A stretch of 64,000 nt of DNA from Pararhodobacter zhoushanensis (GTDB lineage Bacteria; Pseudomonadota; Alphaproteobacteria; Rhodobacterales; Rhodobacteraceae). This document shows positions 1-9,324 of this stretch, piece after piece. The DNA is taken from contig NZ_JAPDFL010000001.1 in NCBI RefSeq assembly GCF_025949695.1, positions 2,111,501 to 2,175,500 on the forward strand, read 5' to 3'. Numbering within the stretch: the stretch's first letter is position 1; the number at the start of each line of letters is the position of its first letter. Under the pieces are notes generated by a model. It did no database searches, was not told the DNA's origin, and saw only the letters and a program-made list of their open reading frames with translations. Both the position numbers and the translations under genes were made by a program.

Positions 1-339
1 AACGATCTGGTTTCGGCGCTGCTGGCCGGGCGGGCACAGGCGGCGACACTGTCGTCGCCCTCGGTGATCTCGCTGCTGGCCGATCCCAACCTGGCCGAGC
101 GCGGGCTCGAGCGCGCCGAGCCGTTTGAGGGCCTGATGCGGGCGGATGGCACCCCGGCGGCGATGTATACCGCCATCGCGTTCCGGCCCGCGGATACCGC
201 GCTGCGCGACGCCTATAACGCCCAGCTGTCGGTCATGATCGAGGATGGAACGCTGGAAGAAATCATGGGCCGCTATGGCTTCGGTCCGGCTGAAATGCCG
301 CCGTCGCGGACCACGGCTGATATCTGCGCCGCCCGCTGA
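1..339 (+). CDS. ABC transporter solute-binding protein, family 3 (C-terminal part)
   Basis: The window opens inside this gene. The last 112 codons are read in frame from base 1 to a TGA. The fragment resembles the C-terminal lobe of periplasmic binding proteins for polar amino acids or ectoines; it ends with the helix these proteins share (EDGTLEEIMGRYGF). The next gene, a permease of the same transporter type, starts 24 bp later, so this is the binding component of that system. With the DoeB-like enzyme downstream, the ligand may be ectoine or hydroxyectoine (EhuB role), but the N-terminal half and signal peptide are outside the window. The ligand is therefore an inference. Confidence 0.8.
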   Translation, partial: NDLVSALLAGRAQAATLSSPSVISLLADPNLAERGLERAEPFEGLMRADGTPAAMYTAIAFRPADTALRDAYNAQLSVMIEDGTLEEIMGRYGFGPAEMPPSRTTADICAAR

Positions 340-363
340 CGTCGCGGTTGAAGGACAGGCTTC

Positions 364-1023
364 GTGACCTTCCCAAACATCCTTGCGGGCATCTTCGAGG
401 GGTTCGGCGTCACCGCTGCCGTGACGTTCTACGGCATGCTCTACGCCGTGCCCTTCGCCTTTGGCGCCGGCATCTTGCAGCACTTCACGCGCGGGTGGGC
501 CCGGCTTGCTGTTACCGCCGTGATCGAGTTCTGGCGCTCGTCGCCGGTGATCATCACCTTGTTTGTGATGTATTACACGCTGCCCAGCTTCGGCCTCACC
601 CTGTCGGGAATGACAGTCGGGGCGATGGCGCTGGGGCTCAACATCGGCGGCTATGGCAGCCAGGCGGTGCGGGCGGCCCTGCAATCGCTCGACAAGGGAC
701 AAGTCGAGGCCGGGCTCGCGCTCGGCCTCAGGCGCTGGGAGGTGCTGGGGCTGGTTGAGCTGCCGCAAGCCTTCACCGCCATGCTGCCCAGCTTCGTCAA
801 CCAGTTCATCCAGCTCGTCAAAGGGACTGCGCTGGTGTCGCTGATCACCCTGACCGACATGACCTTTCGCGCCAAAGAGCTGTCGCAGCTGAGCTATGAT
901 CCGGTCGGCACCTATACCGGCCTGCTCGTGGCCTATTTCATCGTCTGCTATCCCGCGACCATTCTGGGACGGATGCTGGAGCAGCGGGTCTCGACGCCCG
1001 CAAGGGGGCTTCATGACCTTTGA
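364..1023 (+). CDS. Amino acid/ectoine-type ABC transporter permease 1
   Basis: A 219-residue inner-membrane permease of the HisM/HisQ (polar amino acid) type. It starts at GTG 364, because no ATG lies nearby and the frame opens there. About five hydrophobic segments are visible, and the cytoplasmic EAA loop (GYGSQAVRAAL...KGQVEAGLALGL) lies near residues 97-123; this loop docks on the ATPase. It overlaps the next permease by 11 bp, the coupled arrangement usual for two-permease importers. The role matches EhuC if the system imports ectoine; a general amino-acid importer is the alternative. Confidence 0.88.
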   Translation: MTFPNILAGIFEGFGVTAAVTFYGMLYAVPFAFGAGILQHFTRGWARLAVTAVIEFWRSSPVIITLFVMYYTLPSFGLTLSGMTVGAMALGLNIGGYGSQAVRAALQSLDKGQVEAGLALGLRRWEVLGLVELPQAFTAMLPSFVNQFIQLVKGTALVSLITLTDMTFRAKELSQLSYDPVGTYTGLLVAYFIVCYPATILGRMLEQRVSTPARGLHDL

Positions 1024-1672
1024 TGTCGATTTCGCACTCTCGACACTGCCCTTCATTCTCAAGGGCTTGTTCACCACGCTTTGGGTCACGGTGGCCAGCG
1101 CGCTCGGCGCGTCGATCCTGGGGTTCGTGTTCGAGGTATTGCGCCGCACCAGCCGCGTGATGGGGCTGCTCATGCGCTTTGTCATCGACGCGATCCGCTC
1201 GACCCCGGTTCTGGTGCAGCTCTATTTCTTGTACTTCGTGCTGCCGTTCTGGGGCGTCGTGCTGCCTGCGCTGGTCGTCGGCGTGATCGGATTGAGCGTC
1301 TATTACAGCGGCTATCTGGCCGAGGTGTTCAAGGCCGGGATCGACGCCATCCCGCGCGGGCAGACCGAGGCGGCCAAGGCCATCGGCCTGACCCGGCTCG
1401 ATGTCATCGCCTTTGTCATCGCCCCGCAGATGCTGCGCAATATCGCCGCCCCGATGGGCAACTACTTTGTGTCGATCCTCAAGGCGACGCCGTATCTGGC
1501 GGTCATCGCGGTGCCCGAGATGCTGGGCTCAGCGCTGGATATCGGCTCGCGAACCTTCCGCTATGCCGAACCCATGCTGGTGGTCGGCGCGATCTTCCTG
1601 GTGCTGGCCGTCGCCATCGGTCAGGGCGTCCGGTGGCTGGAACTGCGCCTGCTCGCCTCGACCAGACGCTGA
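1013..1672 (+). CDS. Amino acid/ectoine-type ABC transporter permease 2
   Basis: The second membrane subunit, 219 residues. The ATG at 1013 lies inside the end of the preceding permease gene; the frame is open further upstream to 896, but this start gives the expected length and an MTFDVDF N terminus. It carries the EAA loop ([14 protein letters not shown]...[10 protein letters not shown]) near residues 103-132 and several hydrophobic helices. Two permeases, one ATPase and one binding protein form the standard importer. It would be EhuD if the substrate is ectoine. Confidence 0.88.
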   Translation: MTFDVDFALSTLPFILKGLFTTLWVTVASALGASILGFVFEVLRRTSRVMGLLMRFVIDAIRSTPVLVQLYFLYFVLPFWGVVLPALVVGVIGLSVYYSGYLAEVFKAGIDAIPRGQTEAAKAIGLTRLDVIAFVIAPQMLRNIAAPMGNYFVSILKATPYLAVIAVPEMLGSALDIGSRTFRYAEPMLVVGAIFLVLAVAIGQGVRWLELRLLASTRR

Positions 1673-1697
1673 GCGCCGCGTATTGAAAGTGAGAGCA

Positions 1698-2441
1698 ATG
1701 ACCGAAACTGTGATCCCCGCCGTCTCGTTGCAGGGCGTGACCAAGAAATACGGGACATTTCAGGCGCTGACCAACGTCTCGCTCACCGTCGCCAAGGGCG
1801 AGCGCGTGGTGATCTGCGGGCCCTCGGGGTCGGGCAAGTCCACGCTGATCCGCTGCATCAACCAGCTTGAGCGGCACGACGGGGGCAAGATCATTGTCGA
1901 CGGGGCCGAGATCGGAGCGCGCGGCACCCGCCTGCCGGACCTGCGGCGCGAGGTCGGGATGGTGTTCCAGCACTTCAACCTGTTCCCGCACCTGACCGTC
2001 TTGCGCAACTGCACGCTGGCGCTGACCCGCGCCCGCAAGATGCCGCGCGCCAAGGCCGAAGAGATCGCGCACCATTACCTTGCGCGCGTGCGCATCCCCG
2101 AGCAGGCCGACAAGTTTCCCAGCCAGTTGTCAGGCGGCCAGCAGCAACGCGTCGCCATCGCGCGGGCGCTGTGCATGAACCCGCAGGTGATCCTGTTCGA
2201 CGAGCCGACCTCGGCGCTGGACCCCGAAATGATCAAGGAAGTGCTCGATGTCATGATCGACCTGGCGCAGGGTCAGATGACGATGATCTGCGTCACGCAT
2301 GAGATGGGCTTTGCGCGCAAGGTCGCTGACCGGGTGGTGTTCATGGACCGGGGCGAGATCGTCGAAGCCGCGCCGCCCGAAGACTTCTTCAACACCCCGC
2401 AGAACGAGCGAACGCGCTTGTTTCTGGGACAAATCCTGTGA
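1698..2441 (+). CDS. Amino acid/ectoine-type ABC transporter ATP-binding protein
   Basis: A 247-residue ATPase that powers the importer from the cytoplasmic side. Walker A is GPSGSGKST at residues 41-49, the signature is LSGGQQQR, Walker B is [12 protein letters not shown], and the H-loop is in CVTHEMGFA. The Q-loop reads [13 protein letters not shown], typical of GlnQ/HisP/EhuA proteins. The frame is open back to 1401, but that stretch is the permease gene in another frame; the ATG at 1698 gives the family N terminus. The stop overlaps the GTG at 2438 of the next gene. Confidence 0.92.
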   Translation: MTETVIPAVSLQGVTKKYGTFQALTNVSLTVAKGERVVICGPSGSGKSTLIRCINQLERHDGGKIIVDGAEIGARGTRLPDLRREVGMVFQHFNLFPHLTVLRNCTLALTRARKMPRAKAEEIAHHYLARVRIPEQADKFPSQLSGGQQQRVAIARALCMNPQVILFDEPTSALDPEMIKEVLDVMIDLAQGQMTMICVTHEMGFARKVADRVVFMDRGEIVEAAPPEDFFNTPQNERTRLFLGQIL

Positions 2442-2452
2442 AAGGCGCGGCG

Positions 2453-3453
2453 ATGGACAAGAGCATGGTCTGGTGTGGTCTCGATCTTGACGCCGAGGGC
2501 AAGGACAGCGACTTCCTGCGCATTCCGCATTCGGTCGACACCTCGGCCTATGGCTGGATCGGCGTCCCGGTGGTGCGCATCAAGAACGGCGAGGGGCCGA
2601 CCGCGCTGCTCTGCGCGGGCAATCATGGCGATGAATACGAGGGGCAGGTCGCGCTCAACCGTCTGGCCCGCGCGATCGACGCGGCGGATGTCACGGGCCG
2701 GGTGATCATCCTGCCCGCGCTCAACGCCCCGGCCGTGCGCGCCGGACGCCGTGTCTCGCCGCTGGACGAAGGCAACCTGAACCGCGCCTTTCCCGGGCGC
2801 GCTGCGGGGACGCCGACCGAGATGCTGGCGCATTACATCTCGACCGAACTTTTTGCGCGTGCCGATCTGGTCATCGACCTGCATTCGGGCGGGCGTTCGC
2901 TGAACTATTTGCAGTGCGGGTTGGGACACTACGGCAAGGCACCCGAGACCGACGCCGCCATCCGCACGCTGCTTGAGGTCTTCAGTGCGCCGTGGAGCAT
3001 CTTGACGCAGGGCGGCGGCGGCGGGGGGCGACAACCCTCTACGCCGCTGCCGCCGAGCGCGGGATACCGGCGATCACCTGCGAACTGGGGGGCGGTGCCA
3101 CGCTGGACCCCGAGGGCACGCGCCACGCCGAAGAAGGCACGCGCCGCGTTCTGGCGGCCTACGGGATCTGGCGGGGCGCAGAGGTTCCGCCGCGCGCCAA
3201 GACGCGCTTTGCGCGGACTTTGCCGCGCGATCTGTCGATCTACGCCCGCCACACCGGTCTGTTCGAGCCGCACGCGGCGCCGGGTGACGCGGTCAGCAAA
3301 GGCCAGAGTGCGGGCCTGCTCTATCATATCGATCAGGTGCTGACCCCGCCGACCGAACTGCGGTTCGCCGTGGATGGCATTGTTTCATGCCGCCGGGCGC
3401 TGACGTTGGCGGGGCTGGGCGACTGTCTGTTCAATCTGGCGGAAACGATCTGA
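2453..3453 (+). CDS. DoeB-like deacetylase (AstE/AspA zinc hydrolase), frameshifted
   Basis: A member of the succinylglutamate desuccinylase/aspartoacylase family, close in motif content to N-alpha-acetyl-diaminobutyrate deacetylase DoeB of ectoine degradation. The zinc-site motifs are GNHGDEYEG (with His and Glu) and DLHSGG. The frame that starts at 2453 (or at GTG 2438) runs cleanly to a G6 run at 3023-3028. The rest of the protein (TLYAAAAERGIPAITCEL onward, to 3453) continues in the -1 frame. Adding one G to the run restores GGGATTLYAAAAER in phase, so a base is missing here, by miscall or by real mutation. Its place behind an EhuBCDA-like transporter supports ectoine use. DoeB is the best guess; another N-acyl amino acid hydrolase is possible. 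Confidence 0.75.
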
Positions 3454-4212
3454 CGGCAGCGTGCGTCGACGGGGCGATTGTCACCGTTGGGCAAGCGAGA
3501 GCGCGGCAAAGCTTTCCAGCCCAAAGCGTGTCCACCCATCGACGATTTTCAGAACCCGGTCGCTGTCCCAAGGTAGCGAGACCCTTCAACGTGTCACCAG
3601 TCGCCTGCGATGCGCAACGTCACCTCGACCGAAAACCGGCTTGACGATGTCTGGCGGCGGTGCGGTGGGCAGGGGCCTCTGGTGAACCGTTTGGTCGCCG
3701 CATATGGTCCTGATCAGCGTGTCGCAAGCAAGCGAACGCTTCGAGGCCTTTCCGCCCCTTCGGAACTGTGCGTCAACGGTGCGCTGATGATGTCTCGGGA
3801 CGAGTCGCAAACCCCTGAAAGTGCATCATGGCCGCCTGATTGATCATAGTCAGCTGGTTGTGCGCGATCATCCCGCGACCGAGAGCTTCTAAACGGCGGT
3901 GATGTCCGTGTCGGAGCCCGACGGCAACAACATCGGCGCGGTTTACCAAGACGAAGCAACGCGCAACGCATCATCCGTCACCCTCGAGTTCTGGGCCAGC
4001 GTAGCAGCCGTTCGCCATGCCCGCTCGAAACCGCGCCGAGCACCGGGTGGCAAACGCCCGCTACCCGCCCTTTGCGCCCGAGGCACCAAGGACGCTGCGA
4101 TCACCCTACGCGGCACGTCTGGCATAAGGCGGTGTCTGTTCGCTGACCTGCGGCTCATCGTCGGGCTGCCCTTGACGTCTTCAAGCTCATGAAATACGAA
4201 CCGTCTTCAGTT
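3454..4212. other. Gene-free stretch of about 760 bp
   Basis: No convincing gene lies between the DoeB-like gene and tRNA-Gly. Several short ORFs exist on both strands, but none has a ribosome binding site, a recognisable domain or codon use like its neighbours. The composition is less GC-rich and less codon-periodic than the flanks, which would fit decayed sequence such as an old insertion-element or gene remnant. I could not name an origin. Confidence 0.5.
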
Positions 4213-4286
4213 GCGGGCGTTGTGTAATGGTAAGACCTCAGCCTTCCAAGCTGATGACGCGGGTTCGATTCCCGCCGCCCGCTCCA
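4213..4286 (+). tRNA. tRNA-Gly (anticodon TCC)
   Basis: A complete cloverleaf with encoded CCA. The acceptor arms GCGGGCG (4213-4219) and CGCCCGC (4276-4282) pair perfectly, followed by discriminator T and CCA. The anticodon stem TCAGC/GCTGA encloses loop CTTCCAA, giving anticodon TCC, which reads GGA/GGG glycine codons. The T arm is GCGGG-TTCGATT-CCCGC. U73 is the usual glycine discriminator. Confidence 0.97.
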
Positions 4287-4303
4287 GGTTTTCCACCCAG
4301 ATC

Positions 4304-4900
4304 TCAGCCGATGGACGCATACAGCGCGTAATCTGCCGACAGCCGCGTTTGAGCACGGGCGCGCAGCGCGTCGGGCAGGGCGCCATCGCCCTTGGGTGAC
4401 ACGTTCACCTCCGGCAGTTCGATGGCGAAATCCAGAAGCTCTTCCAGATACGCGACAAAGCCGCCGATCTCTTCATAGCGAAACAGCCGGTCAACGCCGC
4501 AGGCTCTCCCGTCATCGCCCTTCAGAAACGCCGATTGGCAGCCCACATCGGCGACCACGCTGCGCGGGGTGTCGAGATGCCCCTCGATGAAGTCGGCAAA
4601 GCTCATGCCCATGGTCGAGCCCGGCAGCTCGAACATATCCTCGCGCTGGCGCACCCGGTACCACGAGCCCAGCCAGTCTATCGGCTCGCGCATCAGCGCC
4701 ACGGCGGTGAAGTCCTGCCCCGACAGCTCGCGCAGATAGGGCCGCAGGAACCGCTGCCAGTTGCGCGCGTCGCTGTGCTTGAGAGCGCCGGGTTGCATCA
4801 CCGACAGCGATGCAAGCGGTGCCAGCGCGGTTTCGATCGCCGTGGACCCGGTCTTTGGCGTGGCCAGGATCACCAGGCGCTGTTCCCAGAAGACAAGCAT
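4304..4900 (-). CDS. Sulfotransferase family protein
   Basis: A 198-residue protein with the PAPS-binding start of sulfotransferases: after MLVFWEQRLVILA comes TPKTGSTAIE near residues 14-23, where the PKTGST loop binds the 5'-phosphosulfate. REPIDWLGSWYR (near residue 75) fits the 3'-phosphate binding region. The acceptor is unknown. The frame stays open to 5146, but that would run into recA and over its SOS box, so the start at 4900 is preferred. It is transcribed away from recA and ends 18 bp from tRNA-Gly. It may be an accessory gene for cell-surface or exopolysaccharide sulfation; that is only a guess. Confidence 0.75.
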   Translation of the reverse strand: MLVFWEQRLVILATPKTGSTAIETALAPLASLSVMQPGALKHSDARNWQRFLRPYLRELSGQDFTAVALMREPIDWLGSWYRVRQREDMFELPGSTMGMSFADFIEGHLDTPRSVVADVGCQSAFLKGDDGRACGVDRLFRYEEIGGFVAYLEELLDFAIELPEVNVSPKGDGALPDALRARAQTRLSADYALYASIG

Positions 4901-4982
4901 CGCGCGCCCTTTCCCTGACGGTTTGAACGGTTTCTTAACTAAACTGGCAAAAATAGGGAATGCGACAAAGAAAGCTTGAAAT

Positions 4983-4997
4983 GTTCTCTTTATGTCC
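4983..4997. promoter_or_regulatory. Imperfect second SOS-box-like site
   Basis: GTTC-N7-GTCC, one mismatch from the alphaproteobacterial LexA site GTTC-N7-GTTC. It lies 12 bp upstream of the perfect box in the intergenic region between the sulfotransferase gene and recA. It could be a weak second LexA site or chance. Confidence 0.35.
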
Positions 4998-5009
4998 GCA
5001 TATAGATGA

Positions 5010-5024
5010 GAACATTGCTGGAAC
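5010..5024. promoter_or_regulatory. SOS box (LexA site) of recA
   Basis: GAACATTGCTGGAAC is a perfect GAAC-N7-GAAC direct repeat, the LexA operator form of alphaproteobacteria. It sits 49 bp upstream of the recA start codon, where it can block the promoter. It predicts DNA-damage induction of recA. Confidence 0.88.
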
Positions 5025-5073
5025 AAACGCTGTATTGTGGCCCCGGGCGGGCTGTGAAATAAGGGGCTAAACC

Positions 5074-6141
5074 ATGGCAACCGCGAGCCTTCTCGACATG
5101 CAGGACAAGCGTTCACAGGATAAGCAGAAAGCACTCGACTCGGCATTGGCCCAGATCGAACGTCAGTTCGGTAAAGGGTCGATCATGCGTCTCGGGGCCG
5201 ATAACCCTGTGGCCGAGATTGAGTCGACATCGACCGGCTCGCTCGGTCTGGATATCGCGCTGGGGATCGGTGGTCTGCCCAAGGGGCGGATCATCGAAAT
5301 CTACGGGCCGGAAAGCTCGGGCAAGACGACGCTGACCCTGCATGTCATTGCAGAGGAACAGAAAAAAGGCGGCGTCTGCGCCTTTGTTGACGCCGAGCAC
5401 GCGCTTGATCCGCAATACGCCAAGCGTCTGGGCGTCAATCTGGACGAGTTGCTGATCTCGCAACCCGACACGGGCGAGCAGGGGTTGGAGATCGTCGATA
5501 CGCTGGTGCGTTCGGGCGCGGTGTCGCTGGTGGTGGTCGATTCGGTCGCTGCCCTCACCCCGAAGTCCGAGCTTGAGGGCGACATGGGCGACTCCAGTCT
5601 GGGCGTTCACGCCCGCCTGATGAGCCAGGCCATGCGCAAACTGACCGGGTCGATCAGCCGGTCGAACTGCATGGTCATCTTCATCAACCAGATTCGCATG
5701 AAGATCGGCGTCATGTTCGGCTCGCCCGAAACGACGACCGGCGGCAACGCGCTGAAATTCTACGCCTCGGTTCGTCTGGACATCCGCCGCATCGGCTCGG
5801 TCAAGGACCGTGACGAAATCGTCGGCAACCAGACCCGCGTGAAAGTGGTGAAGAACAAGGTTGCGCCGCCGTTCAAGCAGGTCGAATTCGACATCATGTA
5901 TGGTGACGGGATCTCGAAAACCGGCGAGCTGATCGACATCGGCGTAAAGGCTGGTGTCGTTGAGAAGTCCGGCTCGTGGTATTCCTACGGCGATGAACGG
6001 ATCGGGCAGGGGCGTGAGAATGCCAAGAGTTATCTCAAGGCCAATCCGACCATCGCGATGGAGATCGAGGATAAGATCCGCGCCGCCAACGGTCTGGATT
6101 TCCACGTCGGTGAAGAAGAAGGCCCCGTGCTCGACGATTGA
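5074..6141 (+). CDS. recA: Recombinase RecA
   Basis: A full-length 355-residue RecA, the DNA strand-exchange ATPase and co-protease for LexA. Walker A GPESSGKT is at residues 78-85. The [12 protein letters not shown] loop, the DNA-binding [16 protein letters not shown] region and the acidic C-terminal tail (EEEGPVLDD) are all present. The ATG at 5074 gives the usual N terminus with its helix ([20 protein letters not shown]). Transcription is predicted to be SOS-controlled by the box at 5010-5024. The MOSC-domain gene begins 12 bp downstream and may be cotranscribed. Confidence 0.99.
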   Translation: MATASLLDMQDKRSQDKQKALDSALAQIERQFGKGSIMRLGADNPVAEIESTSTGSLGLDIALGIGGLPKGRIIEIYGPESSGKTTLTLHVIAEEQKKGGVCAFVDAEHALDPQYAKRLGVNLDELLISQPDTGEQGLEIVDTLVRSGAVSLVVVDSVAALTPKSELEGDMGDSSLGVHARLMSQAMRKLTGSISRSNCMVIFINQIRMKIGVMFGSPETTTGGNALKFYASVRLDIRRIGSVKDRDEIVGNQTRVKVVKNKVAPPFKQVEFDIMYGDGISKTGELIDIGVKAGVVEKSGSWYSYGDERIGQGRENAKSYLKANPTIAMEIEDKIRAANGLDFHVGEEEGPVLDD

Positions 6142-6153
6142 GGAACGGTTTGG

Positions 6154-6705
6154 ATGAGCGATCAGGCGACCCGCGCCGAACTTGATGCCGCAATCCCGCA
6201 TATCATGGCCGCGCCAAAGGATGGCGCGGCCATCGAACAACTGTGCTTGCGCCCCGGCTACGGGGCCCGCCAGTTCGTCGATCAGATTACGCTGACCGCC
6301 GCCAGGGGTATCCCGGGCGAGCGATGGTCGACTGCGCCTTGGTTGCGCTTGCCCGATGGCAGCCCGCATCCGGGCATTCAGGTCTGTATCCTGCAACGCC
6401 GCGTGCTCGATCTTGTCTGGCGTGACCGCAGGGCCACACCACATCCGGGCGACACGTTCATCGTCGATATGGACCTGTCCGAGGCCAATCTGCCGACCGG
6501 GACGGTGTTGCAGGTTGGCACGGCGCAGCTGCGTGTGTCCGACGTGTTCAATGATGCCTGCGTCAAATGGAAGACCCGCTACGGTGCCCCGGCCAAAGAC
6601 TGGGTCACCGCGCCGGGCCATCCGGCTTTACGTCTGCGAGGCCTCTTGTGCAGCATCACGCAGGACGGCGTGATCCGATCCGGTGACAGGCTGCGCAAGG
6701 GTTGA
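6154..6705 (+). CDS. MOSC domain-containing protein
   Basis: A 183-residue protein whose layout matches stand-alone MOSC (molybdenum cofactor sulfurase C-terminal) proteins such as YiiM. RGIPGERWSTAPW lies in the first third, PGDTFIVDMDLSEANLPTGTVLQVG in the beta barrel, and the candidate sulfur-carrying cysteine is in VFNDACVKW (about residue 134). The family is linked to Moco or metal-sulfur chemistry; the substrate here is unknown. It follows recA by 12 bp and may be read from the same transcript. Confidence 0.8.
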   Translation: MSDQATRAELDAAIPHIMAAPKDGAAIEQLCLRPGYGARQFVDQITLTAARGIPGERWSTAPWLRLPDGSPHPGIQVCILQRRVLDLVWRDRRATPHPGDTFIVDMDLSEANLPTGTVLQVGTAQLRVSDVFNDACVKWKTRYGAPAKDWVTAPGHPALRLRGLLCSITQDGVIRSGDRLRKG

Positions 6706-6711
6706 ATCGGC

Positions 6712-7887
6712 TCAGCTCACCGCCTTGAGCCGTTCGATCAAGTGCCCGATCTCGCCGACATCCGCGTTGGCAAAGGCTATTCGCATCTCTCTTGCACCCT
6801 CGCTTTGTGCGTCGGGCCGGAACATCGTGCCCGGAAGCATGAGAACGCCGACCTCTGCCAGCAACCGTTTGGCGACAGTGGTTGAATCGGTTTCAAACGG
6901 GTGGCGCGCGTAGCCGAAATAAGCGCCGCAACCCAGCAGCTCCCACCCAGGGACCTGCGCGAAACCGTCCAGCAGGGCGCGGCGTCGCCGCAAAATTTCC
7001 AGGCGCTCACCGGCCAGCCAGCTTTCAAGGTTCTCCAACCCCCAAAGCGCCGCCATTTGCCCGGGGCCGGATACACAAATCGTCACCGTATCGAGAAACT
7101 TCTCGATCTCGGCCAGACGCGCGGGCGACGCGGCAATCGCCCCGACGCGGTGGCCCGTCAGGCGATAGGCTTTCGAAAAGCTGTAGAGATGAATGAAATT
7201 CCGGTCCCAGTCCGGGTTCTGGAACAGCCGATGCGGCGGTCCGTCTTGCGTGTGGAAATCGCGGTAGGTCTCATCGACGATCAAGGCGATGCCATGGCGT
7301 TCGGCCAGGGCAGCAAACGCATCCAGCGTCTCGGCGGAATACTCGACACCACCGGGATTGTTCGGCGTCACCAGCGTGATCGCTTTGGTGCGGGGCGTGA
7401 TCAGGGCGGCGCAGCGCTCAAGATCGGGCAACAGATCCGAGCCTGTGGGCAGCGGCACAGCCTTCACACCAGTCATGCTGAGCCACATAACATGGTTAAA
7501 GTACCACGGCGTTGGCAGAATGACGTCGTCCCCCGGTCCGGCGAGCGTGGCGATCACCGCGCAAAATGCCTGGTTGCAGCCCGACGTCAGCGCGACCTGT
7601 TCACCCCGCACGGCGCCAGCGTACAACGCAGCCGTCCGCGCCGCCAATCTCTCGCGCAGGGCGGCATTACCCAAAACCGGACCGTAGAGGTGGATCTCGG
7701 GGTCTTGCTCGATCGCCCGCGCCATGGCTGCACGCAGATCCGCGGTCGGCGGCTCGACCGGGGCCGCTTGCGACAGGTTGAGCAGCGGATACTCCGACGG
7801 CACTGTGGTCTGGGTTAACCAACGGCGCGCTTCGGGGACCGGCGGGGCAAAGGTGGCGGCGAAGGCAGGGTTCAGGGGCAGGGACAT
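6712..7887 (-). CDS. Pyridoxal phosphate-dependent aminotransferase (class I/II)
   Basis: A 391-residue fold-type I aminotransferase. The PLP-binding lysine is in SFSKAYR at residue 239. Other family marks are TSGCNQAF (phosphate cup), VTPNNPGG (Asn contacting PLP), IVDETYRDF (Asp to the pyridine N) and MRIAFAN near the C terminus, where the substrate-carboxylate Arg lies. The start at 7887 (MSLPLNP) was chosen because the longer frame runs into the divergent methyltransferase gene. The amino donor and product cannot be told from sequence. It converges with the MOSC gene, their stops being 6 bp apart. Confidence 0.88.
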   Translation of the reverse strand: MSLPLNPAFAATFAPPVPEARRWLTQTTVPSEYPLLNLSQAAPVEPPTADLRAAMARAIEQDPEIHLYGPVLGNAALRERLAARTAALYAGAVRGEQVALTSGCNQAFCAVIATLAGPGDDVILPTPWYFNHVMWLSMTGVKAVPLPTGSDLLPDLERCAALITPRTKAITLVTPNNPGGVEYSAETLDAFAALAERHGIALIVDETYRDFHTQDGPPHRLFQNPDWDRNFIHLYSFSKAYRLTGHRVGAIAASPARLAEIEKFLDTVTICVSGPGQMAALWGLENLESWLAGERLEILRRRRALLDGFAQVPGWELLGCGAYFGYARHPFETDSTTVAKRLLAEVGVLMLPGTMFRPDAQSEGAREMRIAFANADVGEIGHLIERLKAVS

Positions 7888-8010
7888 GGCGTGCTCGCAT
7901 TGGGTCGTGGCCAGAGTGCCGCATGCCGCCATGTTCGGCAAGGTGGCGGGCCTTGCCATCCGTGCGTCACTGCCGCATGCACGACGGGTATTCAAAACCC
8001 CCGAGGCCCC

Positions 8011-9180
8011 ATGACCCCTGCCGCGCGCGAGGCTGCCGCCATTGAACTTCTCGACCGCTGGCTGGGCGGGCACCCTGTTGAGCAGGCGCTCACCCTCTGG
8101 GCGCGGGCCAGCCGATTCGCAGGGTCCGGTGATCGCGAGGCCGTGCGCGATCTGGTGTTTCAGGCGGTGCGGCGCCGGCGGTCGGCGGCGGCTCTCGGTG
8201 GCGGCGAAACGGGGCGCGCGCTGGTGCTCGGCCTCGCGCGCGAGGCCGGGATCCGGCCCGAAGCCTGGACCGGCGTCGGTCACGCTCCTGCTGAACTGAG
8301 CGAAGCCGAGGCGCGCCTTCTGGACGCGCCGCTGCCCGTTCTGGCCCGGCCTGTCGCGCTCGACTGTCCGGACTGGCTGCTCGACCATTTTGAGGCCGCG
8401 CTGCAGGGGCAGACCGACGTCATCCTGTCACGCATGCGCGATCGCGCTCCGGTTTTTCTCCGCGTCAACACGGCACGGACCAGCCGTGACGCGGTGGTCA
8501 GCGAGCTCACGGCGCTGGGGATCGAAACGCGCCCGCACCCGTTGGCGCCAACCGCGCTCGAAATCACCGCAAACCCCCGTCGCTTGCGCAACTCTGACGC
8601 GCTGGCCGAAGGGCGCGTCGAGATGCAGGACGCGGCCAGTCAGGCCATTGCGCTCGACTTTGCCGCCCATGCCCGCGGCCCCGTGCTGGACTATTGCGCC
8701 GGGGGCGGTGGCAAGGCGCTGGCACTTGCCGCCGAAGGATTCTCCGTTTCGGCGCATGATATTGATCCCCGCCGCATGGCCGACCTGCCAGCACGCGCCA
8801 AACGTGCAGGGGCAGCCATCCAGGTTCTTTCCGGCCCGCCCACCGGGACGTGGTCCGCCATTTTTGCGGACGCACCCTGTTCTGGCTCAGGCAGCTGGCG
8901 ACGTGCGCCCGAGGCGAAATGGGCTTTTACACCCGCGAGGCTGGCCGAGTTGACGGCAATTCAGGACACCATCTTGCGCCAGTGCGCGGACCTCACGGCG
9001 CCAGGCGGTTTGCTGGGGTATGCGACATGTTCGATGCTGCGCGAGGAAAATGAAGATCGGGTTAAAGCGTTTTTGGAAAACCAGCCCGGCTGGCGCTGTA
9101 TTCTCGAGCGGCGTTTGTCCCCCCTTGACGGGGGCGATGGCTTTTATCTGGCGGTGCTGCGCAAAAGCGCTGGCAGCTAA
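8011..9180 (+). CDS. RsmB/NOP-family RNA (cytosine-5)-methyltransferase
   Basis: A 389-residue SAM-dependent RNA methyltransferase. The N-terminal third is helical. The catalytic half has the SAM-binding motif LDYCAGGGGKALALA, motif IV DAPCSGSGSWRRAPE and motif VI ATCSMLREENEDRV, whose two cysteines are the release and nucleophile cysteines of m5C enzymes. The size and absence of a PUA or full NusB-like domain fit the RsmB-like group common in Rhodobacterales. The likely target is rRNA. The ATG at 8011 is preferred; the open frame upstream overlaps the promoter space of the divergent aminotransferase. Confidence 0.88.
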   Translation: MTPAAREAAAIELLDRWLGGHPVEQALTLWARASRFAGSGDREAVRDLVFQAVRRRRSAAALGGGETGRALVLGLAREAGIRPEAWTGVGHAPAELSEAEARLLDAPLPVLARPVALDCPDWLLDHFEAALQGQTDVILSRMRDRAPVFLRVNTARTSRDAVVSELTALGIETRPHPLAPTALEITANPRRLRNSDALAEGRVEMQDAASQAIALDFAAHARGPVLDYCAGGGGKALALAAEGFSVSAHDIDPRRMADLPARAKRAGAAIQVLSGPPTGTWSAIFADAPCSGSGSWRRAPEAKWAFTPARLAELTAIQDTILRQCADLTAPGGLLGYATCSMLREENEDRVKAFLENQPGWRCILERRLSPLDGGDGFYLAVLRKSAGS

Positions 9181-9222
9181 ACCTATGCGCGAAATCCGTT
9201 TTCCGGTACCATAGTGCTGTTG

Positions 9223-9237
9223 TTAATCATGCCTTAA
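9223..9237. promoter_or_regulatory. CtrA-type box upstream of cckA
   Basis: TTAATCATGCCTTAA is a perfect TTAA-N7-TTAA, the binding motif of the alphaproteobacterial response regulator CtrA. It lies 88 bp upstream of the proposed start of the CckA-type kinase, which feeds phosphate to CtrA, so it suggests feedback control. This is motif-based inference only. Confidence 0.6.
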
Positions 9238-9324
9238 TGCCTTGGAGCCACAACGGGGTTATGCCCAGTTCCTTGCGCCATCCCGATCTCGCATATCCTC
9301 AACAGCAACTTCGCTGCGTCGGAG

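Noticed and set aside
4901..5146. Longer N terminus for the sulfotransferase
   Set aside because: It would overlap the recA promoter, SOS box and coding start and lacks the family N terminus.
5113..6621. 502-residue reverse-strand ORF opposite recA
   Set aside because: Mirror frame of a conserved GC-rich gene; it has no domain and would need recA sequence to be coding on both strands.
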